From positions 1-22,405 of the IMG/VR virus record IMGVR_UViG_3300044516_000830: 22,405 nucleotides of DNA, one strand, 5' to 3'. The notes beneath the pieces were generated by a model. It was given only the letters and a program-made list of their open reading frames with translations, was not told the origin of the DNA and did no database searches. Of the stretch, positions 7,117 through 15,588 are shown in pieces. This DNA is from a virus. Within the stretch, counting starts at the first letter, position 1. Every line of letters starts with the position of its first letter. Position numbers and translations under genes: made by a program.

Positions 7117-7605
7117 ATGGCTGATTTATTAATGAAAATGCCGATACCTTACGAACCAAAACGCCAAAACCGTTTTATTTTAAGGTTTCCGTCAAGTTTG
7201 GGTATCAACGAATGGTTTGTTGAAAGTGCTGCAAGACCATCAATTAAGATTAATTCAACTGAAATACAATTTCTAAACACCTCTACATTTGTAGCTGGTA
7301 GATTTAACTGGGACCCAATCAGTGTTAAGTTCCGTGACCCTATTGGACCATCAGCGGCTCAGGCTCTTATGGAGTGGGTTCGTTTACACGCTGAATCGGT
7401 GACAGGTCGTATGGGTTATGCTGCGGGTTACAAAAAAGACATCGACCTTGAGATGTTGGACCCAACAGGAGTTGTTGTTGAGAAATGGATTCTTTACGGA
7501 ACATTCTTAACTGATGTAAACTTCGGAACATTATCTTATAGTCAAGATGCGTTAGCGGATATTACAGCTTCTTTGAGAATGGATAGATGTGTGTTAGTTT
7601 ACTAA
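7117..7605 (+). CDS. Tail tube protein (gp19-like)
   Basis: A 162-residue protein, almost the same length as T4 gp19 (163 aa). Stacked hexamers of this protein form the inner tail tube inside the sheath. The sequence opens with a short N-terminal arm, then NRFILRFPSSLGINEWFV. The middle carries the PISVKFRDPIGPSAAQALMEWV segment (about residues 67-88), and the protein ends in ADITASLRMDRCVLVY. The beta strand, DPIGPSA loop and amphipathic helix, with a final hydrophobic strand, are typical of T4-type tube proteins. It lies downstream of the sheath, as gene 19 follows gene 18 in T4, but here a HAD phosphatase gene separates them. It probably has its own transcript, from the promoter region at 7014-7116 to the terminator at 7639-7673. 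Confidence 0.93.
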   Translation: MADLLMKMPIPYEPKRQNRFILRFPSSLGINEWFVESAARPSIKINSTEIQFLNTSTFVAGRFNWDPISVKFRDPIGPSAAQALMEWVRLHAESVTGRMGYAAGYKKDIDLEMLDPTGVVVEKWILYGTFLTDVNFGTLSYSQDALADITASLRMDRCVLVY

Positions 7606-7638
7606 TTCACTTTACATAAAATTACACTCACTTATATT

Positions 7639-7673
7639 TAACCGTAAAGCTAATAAACTTTACGGTTATTTTT
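7639..7673 (+). terminator. Intrinsic terminator after the tail tube gene
   Basis: TAACCGTAAAG (7639-7649) pairs perfectly with CTTTACGGTTA (7658-7668) around an 8-base loop, an 11-bp stem, followed by TTTTTATATATG. The T-run leads directly into the next gene's ATG at 7678, so little or no leader remains between terminator and start codon. Confidence 0.9.
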
Positions 7674-7677
7674 ATAT

Positions 7678-8421
7678 ATGGACAATCAATCAAGAGACCA
7701 CGGTCAAGACAATTTCACACTACCACACGATGTGGTACAATTACCATCACAAGGTATTTTTTATAAAAACAAAAAGAAATCAATTAAAGTTGGTTATCTT
7801 ACCGCATCAGATGAAAACATTTTGATGGGTGGTGCCGCTGATTTAACAATGACTTTATTGAGGGCAAAAATTTATGAACCAGATGTTAAGGTTGAAGATT
7901 TAATTGAGGGTGATGTTGAAGCAATTTTAATATTTTTAAGAAATACTGGATTTGGTCCTGAAATGGTATTAAATGTTACAGACCCTGTAACTAAAAAACC
8001 ATTTAAAAGTACCGTATCGTTAGACCAACTAACTATTATTAATGGACAACAACCAAGTGAAGATGGTTCATTTACTATTTTATTACCAAAATCTCAATCA
8101 TCAATTAAATTAAAACCATTAAGTTATGGTGAAATTATGGAGATTGGTAAAATGGCTGAAACATATCCACAAGGAAGAGTTGTTCCAAAAATTACTTGGA
8201 GAATGCAAAAAGAAATTATTGAAGTTGATGGTTCAACTGACAAAGCTATGATTGCAAAATTTGTTGAGTCAATGCCAATCTCTGACTCAAAATTCGTAAG
8301 AAACTTTATGAATGAAAACGAACCAAGATTGGATATGACCAAAACAATTACAGCCCCGTCAGGAGAAAAACTAACAGTTAATGTTGGGTTTGGGGCTGAC
8401 TTTTTTCGCCCTTTCTTCTGA
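7678..8421 (+). CDS. Baseplate hub / tail-assembly chaperone (gp26-like)
   Basis: A 247-residue protein placed between tail tube and tape measure, the usual site of tail-assembly chaperone genes. The N-terminal part (about 18-60) has the pattern LPSQGIFY...IKVGYLTASDENIL, which matches the T4 baseplate hub family of gp26 (LPS+G.PY, then a V+PLT...EE.L-like strand). An acidic helix with DVEAILIFLRNTGFGPEM follows at about 84-105. A second half contains LKPLSYGEIMEIGKMAE. The protein ends GFGADFFRPFF, similar to the FFWP-type ends I know for this family. There is no Shine-Dalgarno sequence. The last 47 bases overlap a small +1 reading frame at a UUU UUU CGC site, so the gene probably yields a short form (this one) and a long fused form. 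The role in baseplate hub versus tail-tube assembly is inferred from family and position. Confidence 0.7.
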   Translation: MDNQSRDHGQDNFTLPHDVVQLPSQGIFYKNKKKSIKVGYLTASDENILMGGAADLTMTLLRAKIYEPDVKVEDLIEGDVEAILIFLRNTGFGPEMVLNVTDPVTKKPFKSTVSLDQLTIINGQQPSEDGSFTILLPKSQSSIKLKPLSYGEIMEIGKMAETYPQGRVVPKITWRMQKEIIEVDGSTDKAMIAKFVESMPISDSKFVRNFMNENEPRLDMTKTITAPSGEKLTVNVGFGADFFRPFF

Positions 8422-8560
8422 TTATAGAAAGATACAGATAGATGAATTTTACTATCTGACAACATTAATGAATATTTCTTATCAAGATTTTGAAAGAATG
8501 CCGTTGTTTGTAAGAAAATATTTATTGGATAAATGGATTGAAGATAAAAAGAAGGACTAA
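8381..8560 (+). CDS. +1-frame extension of the chaperone gene (frameshift product C-terminus)
   Basis: The +1 frame relative to the gp26-like gene is open from 8375 to a TAA at 8558-8560. If Phe-tRNA slips from UUU (8404-8406) to UUC (8405-8407), translation continues GCC CTT TCT TCT GAT. This adds 50 residues (ALSSDYRKIQIDEFYYL, then SYQDFERMPLFVRKYLLDKW) to the first 243, giving a 293-residue protein. The added part is a compact helical domain with a MP..VRKYLLDK pattern that I recognise from C-terminal domains of related T4-like phage hub proteins. The alternative is separate initiation at ATG 8381 (59 residues). The stop codon lies inside the stem of the following terminator, which marks this frame as real coding sequence. 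It recalls the G/GT tail chaperone pair of lambda, encoded between tail tube and tape measure. Confidence 0.75.
   Translation: MLGLGLTFFALSSDYRKIQIDEFYYLTTLMNISYQDFERMPLFVRKYLLDKWIEDKKKD
8401..8409 (+). promoter_or_regulatory. Candidate +1 ribosomal frameshift site (UUU UUU CGC)
   Basis: In frame 0 the codons are GAC TTT TTT CGC CCT. A P-site Phe-tRNA (anticodon GAA) on UUU can move one base to UUC, which pairs better, while CGC in the A site is likely a slow codon in this AT-rich, AGA-using phage. UUU CGN is the same core as the +1 shift site of influenza PA-X. The site lies 12 bases before the frame-0 stop. No clear downstream pseudoknot was seen. Confidence 0.6.
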
Positions 8561-8585
8561 AAAATTAGTCCTTCTTCTATTTATA
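8549..8585 (+). terminator. Intrinsic terminator after the chaperone gene
   Basis: AAGAAGGACTAA (8549-8560) pairs perfectly with TTAGTCCTTCTT (8565-8576) around an AAAA loop, a 12-bp stem followed by CTATTTATA. The left arm includes the last codons and the stop of the +1 frame. The tail contains TATTTATA (8578-8585), the same element seen upstream of other genes, so this may be a combined terminator/promoter before the tape-measure gene. Confidence 0.85.
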
Positions 8586-8604
8586 TGGAAACTAAATAAT
8601 TGTA

Positions 8605-10473
8605 ATGGCAGATAATCTTAACGAATCGTACGACAACCTTAAAAAAAATATTGACAGTTTAGGTTCTCCTATAGATAAAATATTACAGTCAATTGAGGAC
8701 ATGGCTAATGAGGCCGATAAACTCAATGTGGCGTTTGTTGGGGGTAGAGTAAGACTTGACGAAATGAATGATGCTGCTGCTAAGTCAGCCGCGGGTATTA
8801 TTCGTTTAGGTGGAGATATTGGTGATATTTCCAAGACTATATCAGGAATTGCTGAAGGTTCAAGAAGACAAGTTATTGCAACTGAAGACCAAGTTAGTAA
8901 ACTTTATGCTGCTACTGAAATTTTGGGTGGTACTGCAGGAGGGCTAGTTGAAATTTTTGGTAATGTTGGTATTGAAGTATCTCAAATTGGTACAAACCTA
9001 GAAAGTTCAATTGAATATATTCAAAGTGTTGGTTTAAATGCTCGTGAGGTTATGGAAGATGTGACTGGTAGCATGTCACAAATGAACCGATTCCAATTTG
9101 AAGGCGGTGTGAAAGGTTTAGCAAAGATGGCGGCACAAGCATCGATGTTAAGGTTTGATATGCAACAAACCTTTACTTTAGCGGATAGGGTTTTAGACCC
9201 TGATGGGGCTATAGAAGTTGCTGGAGCCTTTCAAAGATTAGGTGTTTCTGCAGGAAATTTGGCGGACCCATTCGCTTTAATGAATCAATCAATTAATGAC
9301 CCATCGGGTTTACAAACTAGTTTATCTGAAGTTGCAAAACAGTTTACAGAATTTGATGAAAAAACAAAAACATTTAAAATAAATCCTCAAGGTGTTTTAA
9401 CACTTAGAGAAATGGAAAAACAAACTGGTGTTAGTGCTGTGGAAATGAGTAAAATGGGTCTTGCCGCGGCAGACTTAGATAGAAGACTTTCTGCTATTAG
9501 TCCATCGCTTGATTTTGAAGATGAAGAAGATAAGAAACTTATCGCCAATATGGCCACTATGGATAAAAGTGGTGAGTACACAGTACAACTTAAGAATGAC
9601 AAGACTGGTGAAATTGACAGAATTAAATTAGGTGAATTAACAAATGAACAACTTATCGCCTTAAGAAAACAACAAGAGGAATCACCAAAAACTTTAGAAG
9701 ATATTCAAAAGACCCAATTAAATGTTGTAGAGAACATTGATAGGACTCTCTCAAGTAATGTTGCAAAAGGTACGTTTGGTGTTGCAGGTTCTTCGGTTGT
9801 TAGAGGTAATTACACGGGAGCTGATAGAATTAGCCGAGCAGTTAGTAGTTCTGTTGACAATGCGGTACCTGAAAGTGCGGTAATTATAGACAACGTTAAT
9901 AACGCAATTGAAAAAATGAGTGCGTTATTTATGGCTAAAGATGCAAATAAAATAAGTGCTGACGATTTTGCTAAAAAATTAGCATCACTTGAGGATACTA
10001 TTCTAAAAGATGCAAATAGTTTAGGTGAAAAAGGAATGAATGCATTTAAAGATATCATTGCAGAATCAAGTAAAAAAGTTACGGGAAATAGTGGTATTGA
10101 AAAAGAATTTAGAAGTTTAAGTCAAGAAATTTTAAGTGCAACAGGTAAACCAGTAACCGCAACAGAACATCTTAAAAAGAAAGCTGAAGAGGAAAAATCG
10201 TTATCGTATGCCGATATTATAGGTAGAAAAAGTCAAAGTCCTACCGAAAAAACAGGTGCTGGTACATCAACAAACAGTGGAACATCAACAAATAAAGTTG
10301 ATGTTGGAGGTACTATAACATTTAAATTTGATTTACCTCCAGGTACAACACTTAACCAACAACAATTAAACGCTGCGTTTAATAGTGAAGAGTTTAAACA
10401 ATATATTGCCAACCTTACAAAGAAAAATTCTTCAGAAAACAAAGGGTCTGGTGTTGTATCCTACGGACGATAA
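8605..10473 (+). CDS. Tape measure protein
   Basis: A 622-residue protein directly after the chaperone frames, the usual position of the tape measure, which fixes tail length and is ejected ahead of the DNA. The N-terminal half is rich in predicted helices with heptad-like spacing and small residues (KNIDSLGSPIDKILQSIEDM; AAAKSAAGIIRLGGD). The middle has alternating Gly/Ala-rich helices (GGVKGLAKMAAQASML; VAGAFQRLGVSAGN). The C-terminal fifth is low-complexity and Gly/Thr/Ser-rich (TGAGTSTNSGTSTN), then ends with a short globular piece. The length is close to T4 gp29 (590 aa). At about 0.15 nm per residue the tail should be near 93 nm. No strong membrane segment is visible. A 4-codon mini-frame (ATG 8585, stop 8597-8599) lies just upstream of the chosen ATG. 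Sequence similarity to known tape measures is generic; assignment rests largely on position, length and composition. Confidence 0.75.
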   Translation: MADNLNESYDNLKKNIDSLGSPIDKILQSIEDMANEADKLNVAFVGGRVRLDEMNDAAAKSAAGIIRLGGDIGDISKTISGIAEGSRRQVIATEDQVSKLYAATEILGGTAGGLVEIFGNVGIEVSQIGTNLESSIEYIQSVGLNAREVMEDVTGSMSQMNRFQFEGGVKGLAKMAAQASMLRFDMQQTFTLADRVLDPDGAIEVAGAFQRLGVSAGNLADPFALMNQSINDPSGLQTSLSEVAKQFTEFDEKTKTFKINPQGVLTLREMEKQTGVSAVEMSKMGLAAADLDRRLSAISPSLDFEDEEDKKLIANMATMDKSGEYTVQLKNDKTGEIDRIKLGELTNEQLIALRKQQEESPKTLEDIQKTQLNVVENIDRTLSSNVAKGTFGVAGSSVVRGNYTGADRISRAVSSSVDNAVPESAVIIDNVNNAIEKMSALFMAKDANKISADDFAKKLASLEDTILKDANSLGEKGMNAFKDIIAESSKKVTGNSGIEKEFRSLSQEILSATGKPVTATEHLKKKAEEEKSLSYADIIGRKSQSPTEKTGAGTSTNSGTSTNKVDVGGTITFKFDLPPGTTLNQQQLNAAFNSEEFKQYIANLTKKNSSENKGSGVVSYGR

Positions 10474-10512
10474 TAAAACATTAGATTGAAGAATAAAAAA
10501 TACAAATTAACC

Positions 10513-10520
10513 TATTTATT
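10513..10520 (+). promoter_or_regulatory. Candidate promoter element TATTTATT
   Basis: The 60-base gap between tape-measure stop (10473) and baseplate start (10534) contains CCTATTTATTAAG at 10511-10523, 13 bases before the ATG, followed by TATAAATG overlapping the start codon. No terminator hairpin was found in this gap, so read-through from the tape-measure gene is also likely. Confidence 0.35.
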
Positions 10521-10533
10521 AAGAAACGTATAA

Positions 10534-13500
10534 ATGGGTAGTCCGTTAGATTATATAAGTACCGAGGTTTTTAGAAAAAAACTAATTGTCCGAAATTTAG
10601 TACCATATGCTAAATCACCTAGTCCTGCGACCCCGCCAATAACTTTTGAGGTTATACAAAGAGATTTAACACCTGTTGATAGTCCTGATTTTCTAATTGA
10701 TACTCCATACATCGCCAATTCACAATTTTATCCACTTAACAAGTGGGGAAATCAAGGGGGATACTACCAAGCACCCGACCTTACAGGTAATTTAAATACA
10801 ACATCAAATCAAGGTGAATATGGACCTGGTCAACAGGATGCTTATATTGTGAACACAGGATTTGCGGCAACTCAAAAATGGAGACCATTAAATGCGTATT
10901 CAAGCCCAAACAACTTTGATGCTGGTGAAGCTGTTACTAGTTTAGAAACTGTTAGACCTGACCAAGATAGACTACCAAACGGTCAACCTTACTTTACATT
11001 TGTACCTTCATCGTATAGACCTGTTTCAATCTTATTAAATCCCGACCCACAGGGTAGTGATGGTTTATTAAGTGATGACTCCTTTATAGCTCGATTGGGG
11101 GCAAAAACTTTAAAGAAAGAGTTCCAAGACCGTATTGGTAGAGAGTTATTAAGACAAACTCTTGGTCGTGCCAACATATTAAATGTTAATAGTGGTACAA
11201 ACCTTGTTAATATTTTAACAGGTCGAGTTCCTTTAATTGAACCAAATTATAACATTACGGTACCGTCAAATCCATTGGGTGCTGCTGCCGACTTTGCTCT
11301 TAGATTAGGGGGAAGTACTTTACCGTTCTCAACAATTCCTGGTTCTTATTTTGACCAAAGTATTAATCCACCACAACCAACAACAATACAACAATCATTG
11401 TTGGCAAACCCACTTGCGGTTGGAGGAAAATTTATTAGTAATTTATTAGGTGCTAGTAAGACAGGTACACAAATATTCTACGAAAATACGGGCCAAGGTC
11501 AAAAATCTATTTTATTTAAAAATCTTAACTTTAATAAATTTAAACCAAACTACGATAGAACTCTATTAGATAGATTGGGTGGTGCAATTGTCGGGACTAA
11601 TACAAATAACTCCAACTTTTATGTTGGTAGTACATCTTCAGACCCATCAAGAATATTTTCACCATCAGGGTCGTTACCAAATGATGCGTTTGGTAATGAA
11701 CAACAAGACCCAGTTTATGGACCATCTGAGTTAGCTCAGTTATATGAAGGTCCAAGTAAGGAGATTAGACTTGGTGCTAACGGCCCAACATATAGTAATG
11801 GTGGTGGTATTGAAGGTGGATTCACATGGGTGTCTCCAAAGTATAAAGGTAATGCTGGTAAAAAAGTTGGTGTTGGAGGTTTAATAACAGACCAAGACTC
11901 GGACTTTAAACCATCGTCTTATAACTCAACAGAGTCCACAGAAAGAACTTTTAAGGAAGGTTCTATACTTGATAAGACACAAAGAATTATTGATAGCCAA
12001 CCACAAGGTGGTAAAAGATTACAACACGTTGGTAATGCAATGGACCAAGTCAGCAAAGTATTCAATGATGGATACACAGAAATGACAAAGGGTTCAAGAG
12101 TATTAACTTACGTTGGGGCGATTGGACAAGAAGTTGGAACAGAGTATTGTAGAGTATTTGCTAAAGATATACCATACCTACAATATAACGACCTTCAAAA
12201 AACTGATGGTATTACAACTGAAGGTAGAAGATTTTCATATTCTGTTTTAGATAAGACATATAACCTTAACATTGCACCAAACAAACAAGAGGGTGGACAA
12301 GATTCATCTAACATTATTGGTACAATGAATAATGCTTATGCCAAGAAATATATGTTCTCATTGGAGAACTTGGCGTGGGCAACATCAAACTCACCAGGTC
12401 TTGCGGTTTCTGATTTGGCGGTATGTGAAAGAGGTCCTAATGGTGGTAGAGTTATGTGGTTCCCACCTTATAACTTAACATTTAATGAATCAGTTCAGGC
12501 GAACTGGACTCCAAATGATTTTATTGGTAGACCTGAACCAATCTATACTTACAAAAATACAAGTAGAACGGGTACTTTAACATGGGATATTGTTGTTGAC
12601 CATCCGTCAATATTAAATGTTATTGTTAACAAGGTATTGGCAAACGAAACAAACAAAACAAGAGTTGATAGTATATTAGATTCATTCTTTGCGGGATGTA
12701 GAAAATATGATTTATATGAATTGGCCAAAAAATATTATACAATAAATCCAAACGATTTGTTTCAAATCCAACAGGCAATTACATCTAAAGAAATTACAAG
12801 AGAACAGATGCAATTTGCTGTTAGTACAATAACCGTGGATGCTCAAGTTGCGGGTGCAAACGGTGCGGGTAATGGAAGTGGTGGTGCAAACAGTTCAAGT
12901 ACACCACCTCCTGGTAGTCCTGCGTATTTTATGGAAAAATATGCTCAAATTGGTTTTTATTTTGGTAATGATTTTCCTAAACCAAAGACATCACCAAATT
13001 ATACCGAAGAATATAATAGATACACAAGTTCTACAAACAAAGCTTTATATGCTAGTAAATCAAATGGCACTCAATTAACTCGGGCGTTTGATACTATGGT
13101 CACACCAAATTATGTGATTGCACAACAAATGGCTATTGATATTGCAGAACAAATTAAAAATAGTGAAAGTGGTAGTGTGACACTTATTGTAGATTCAAGT
13201 TGCTCTGCACCACAAACTGAAGCATATAACCTAGCATTATCTACCAGAAGGATTGATTCTGTGATTAAATTTTTTGCTGAAAATGCTGCAACCAAAGATT
13301 ATGTGAAACAACAAAAATTAATAGTAAAAAGAGGTCAGGGATTTGGTGAAACAACTAGTTCTTCTCCATTAGTTTCAAAAACAACCCAACCACCATATGC
13401 GTTACCACTCACACCAAATCTTCCCGCGGTAAATTGTACTGATACAAATGGTACTGTTGTTGGAGGTGATACCATGGCATCTACTGAAGTATTCACAACA

Positions 13501-15588
13501 AACGCAATGGCTTGTAGAAGAGCCTATATTTCAGAGATTAAATCAACCCTAAAATCACCACCACCAGCACCACCAAATCCAATAAAACAAACACAAACGG
13601 TTGTTACGGGTAATGTTGTTACTACAACAGAAAAGGTAAATACTACAGAAACAGTTGTAGTACCAAGAGATAATATTAGTAAAAGAGTTCTAAGAGCTTT
13701 ATTATCTGAGTGTGATTATTTTGAAGTTATTAAGGAAGAAACTCCTATGGTTTTTGATAATCTTAAAGATAAGTTAAAATTCTTTGAACCTGCATTCCAC
13801 TCAATGACACCTGAGGGACTTAATACAAGGTTAACATTTTTACAACAATGTATGAGACCTGGTGACACAATACCTGTAGTTAAATCTATTGGGGGTAGAG
13901 ATGTTTTGGAATATAACAATGCCACAAATACTGCGTTTGGTGCGCCACCAGTATTGATTTTAAGAGTTGGGGATTTCTTTAATACTAAAATCATCCCAAC
14001 AAGTTTGACAATTGCTTATGAAGGATTGGATATTAACCCTGAGGGTATTGGTGTCCAACCTATGATTGCAAAAGTGACAATGGCATTTAACTTTGTTGGA
14101 GGTAGCGGATTAAAAGAATCTGTCGACAAATTACAAAATGCGTTAACATTTAATTACTATGCAAATACTGAAATTTATGATGATAGAGCTGACCCAACAG
14201 ATTCAAGCTATAAAGTAATTGATAAAGATTTCTTACAGTTTGCTGCGATAAGTAATGTTACCCCTCCAACAATTAACGATGCACAACCTAATAACGGTTT
14301 AAGTAATGAATCAACTATTGGAACTATATTAACTAACACTAGTAGTTTAAGTGCTCAAACAGGTACCCTTAGTTATCAAACATTTATGGATAAGTTTGTT
14401 ACGGAAACACAAAATTATTTTACAAATGTTGTAAATAAAAGTAAAGAAACTGTAAACCAATATAATAACGCATTACGTCAACAATGGATGTTAGAAAGAA
14501 ATTATCAACAAGGTAAATTCTTATTGACCGAAGATGGTGAGACGATTTTATTTGGTAAACCTTATAATCTTGAAAAAAGAATTGATACGGTTTTTGAAGA
14601 TTTAATATCTGATATTAAAAATGACGATGATGAATTTATCAAATTTATTAAAGATAAAAATTTTGATTTTACAAATAAAACGATTAGACAAGTTAAAGAA
14701 AATTTCACCAACTTTGTTAAAAACAAAAAAGGTACGTATCAAAATGCGGTAACAACCATTACTCAAAGTATGGTTAATACTCAACAAACTTATGTTGCTT
14801 ACATTGCAAGGGCAAATACAATTCCATATTATGTACCATCGTTTTCTGGAACAGGTACGGATGGTTCACAAGATAAAATTGGTAATGTTAAATCATTTGT
14901 CACAATACCAACAACAAGTATTGACACAAGTTCAAAAAATGCGTCAAACACATTAGAAGAATTGAGTTATGATATTGTAACTATTAAAAGTGCTATAACA
15001 GCATTTAATGCGGTTACAATGTCCGCATATACTTTTAGCTATAACACTAACACATATAGTGGTATTTTAGTATTTGAACCTAATTATCAATTACCGCAAG
15101 GTCAAAAAGTTTTTGTTCCATTTAATCAGTCGTCAATTTTTGAGATTGACTCATTTAGAAGAGAGTATATGTTACTTTCTGACGATGTTGTCGATTCAAA
15201 AAAATATGAAACCTTTAAAAATGCAATGATTGGTAATATAATTAATAATGTGGGATTACTTGGTACTGCGGAAAAAGGACCTATATTAATTGAGGCGTTT
15301 GATGAGTATTGGGATAGAAAGGCAAAAGGTTTATTTGAAAGTGAAAATAATATTACTAAAGAATTTATTAATAGTATTGAAAAAGAAAAATTACAAGACT
15401 TCTTGAAGTTCACACCATTCCCAACTAAGAAAAGATTGTTTACCTATACTACTGAAAACGCAGGAACAGACTCTCAAAAGACTTTGATTAAAGGATTGGG
15501 GGCAACTGAAAACTATAACACAAATAATAAAACGTGGAATGATGAAATATCTGCAGACGTATACGTATCAAAAGTAAAATTTAACTAA
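10534..15588 (+). CDS. Large baseplate protein (gp48/gp54-like) with OmpA-like module
   Basis: A 1684-residue protein between tape measure and gp53-like genes, where baseplate-tube junction proteins are expected. Residues about 641-692 (WFPPYNLTFNES, then DFIGRPEPIYTYKNTSR, LTWDIVVDHPS) and about 1171-1222 (GIGVQPMIAKVTMAF, then FVGGSGL, DKLQNALTFNYYAN) look like conserved baseplate segments found in large tail proteins of related phages. Between two low-complexity linkers (Gly/Asn/Ser then PPPGSP at about 773-798; SPPPAPPNP and a Thr/Val-rich run at about 1006-1043) sits an OmpA-like domain. It has VTLIVDSSCSAP, then AYNLALSTRRIDSVIKFF near 896-912 and GQGFGE near 934. OmpA-like domains bind peptidoglycan. 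The C-terminal third has charged helices and no recognised domain. T4 gp48 and gp54 have 364 and 320 residues, so this is greatly enlarged. The stop overlaps the next start (TAATG). Confidence 0.7.
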   Translation: MGSPLDYISTEVFRKKLIVRNLVPYAKSPSPATPPITFEVIQRDLTPVDSPDFLIDTPYIANSQFYPLNKWGNQGGYYQAPDLTGNLNTTSNQGEYGPGQQDAYIVNTGFAATQKWRPLNAYSSPNNFDAGEAVTSLETVRPDQDRLPNGQPYFTFVPSSYRPVSILLNPDPQGSDGLLSDDSFIARLGAKTLKKEFQDRIGRELLRQTLGRANILNVNSGTNLVNILTGRVPLIEPNYNITVPSNPLGAAADFALRLGGSTLPFSTIPGSYFDQSINPPQPTTIQQSLLANPLAVGGKFISNLLGASKTGTQIFYENTGQGQKSILFKNLNFNKFKPNYDRTLLDRLGGAIVGTNTNNSNFYVGSTSSDPSRIFSPSGSLPNDAFGNEQQDPVYGPSELAQLYEGPSKEIRLGANGPTYSNGGGIEGGFTWVSPKYKGNAGKKVGVGGLITDQDSDFKPSSYNSTESTERTFKEGSILDKTQRIIDSQPQGGKRLQHVGNAMDQVSKVFNDGYTEMTKGSRVLTYVGAIGQEVGTEYCRVFAKDIPYLQYNDLQKTDGITTEGRRFSYSVLDKTYNLNIAPNKQEGGQDSSNIIGTMNNAYAKKYMFSLENLAWATSNSPGLAVSDLAVCERGPNGGRVMWFPPYNLTFNESVQANWTPNDFIGRPEPIYTYKNTSRTGTLTWDIVVDHPSILNVIVNKVLANETNKTRVDSILDSFFAGCRKYDLYELAKKYYTINPNDLFQIQQAITSKEITREQMQFAVSTITVDAQVAGANGAGNGSGGANSSSTPPPGSPAYFMEKYAQIGFYFGNDFPKPKTSPNYTEEYNRYTSSTNKALYASKSNGTQLTRAFDTMVTPNYVIAQQMAIDIAEQIKNSESGSVTLIVDSSCSAPQTEAYNLALSTRRIDSVIKFFAENAATKDYVKQQKLIVKRGQGFGETTSSSPLVSKTTQPPYALPLTPNLPAVNCTDTNGTVVGGDTMASTEVFTTNAMACRRAYISEIKSTLKSPPPAPPNPIKQTQTVVTGNVVTTTEKVNTTETVVVPRDNISKRVLRALLSECDYFEVIKEETPMVFDNLKDKLKFFEPAFHSMTPEGLNTRLTFLQQCMRPGDTIPVVKSIGGRDVLEYNNATNTAFGAPPVLILRVGDFFNTKIIPTSLTIAYEGLDINPEGIGVQPMIAKVTMAFNFVGGSGLKESVDKLQNALTFNYYANTEIYDDRADPTDSSYKVIDKDFLQFAAISNVTPPTINDAQPNNGLSNESTIGTILTNTSSLSAQTGTLSYQTFMDKFVTETQNYFTNVVNKSKETVNQYNNALRQQWMLERNYQQGKFLLTEDGETILFGKPYNLEKRIDTVFEDLISDIKNDDDEFIKFIKDKNFDFTNKTIRQVKENFTNFVKNKKGTYQNAVTTITQSMVNTQQTYVAYIARANTIPYYVPSFSGTGTDGSQDKIGNVKSFVTIPTTSIDTSSKNASNTLEELSYDIVTIKSAITAFNAVTMSAYTFSYNTNTYSGILVFEPNYQLPQGQKVFVPFNQSSIFEIDSFRREYMLLSDDVVDSKKYETFKNAMIGNIINNVGLLGTAEKGPILIEAFDEYWDRKAKGLFESENNITKEFINSIEKEKLQDFLKFTPFPTKKRLFTYTTENAGTDSQKTLIKGLGATENYNTNNKTWNDEISADVYVSKVKFN

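Noticed and set aside
8381-8383. ATG 8381 as the sole start of an independent 59-residue gene
   Set aside because: Not excluded, but the slip site, the missing ribosome binding site and the position between tube and tape measure favour frameshift fusion as the main route.
8124-8465. Minus-strand open frame of 113 codons opposite the gp26-like gene
   Set aside because: It is antisense to a gene with recognisable family motifs, has a Ser/Ile-rich shadow composition and no start context.
12839-13078. Plus-strand 79-codon frame inside the large baseplate gene
   Set aside because: Alternative frame over the repetitive linker; its Val/Gln-rich sequence is a by-product of the Gly/Asn/Ser codons in the real frame.
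15126-15413. Minus-strand 95-codon frame opposite the large baseplate gene
   Set aside because: Antisense shadow, low-complexity Ser/Phe/Ile composition, no conserved pattern.
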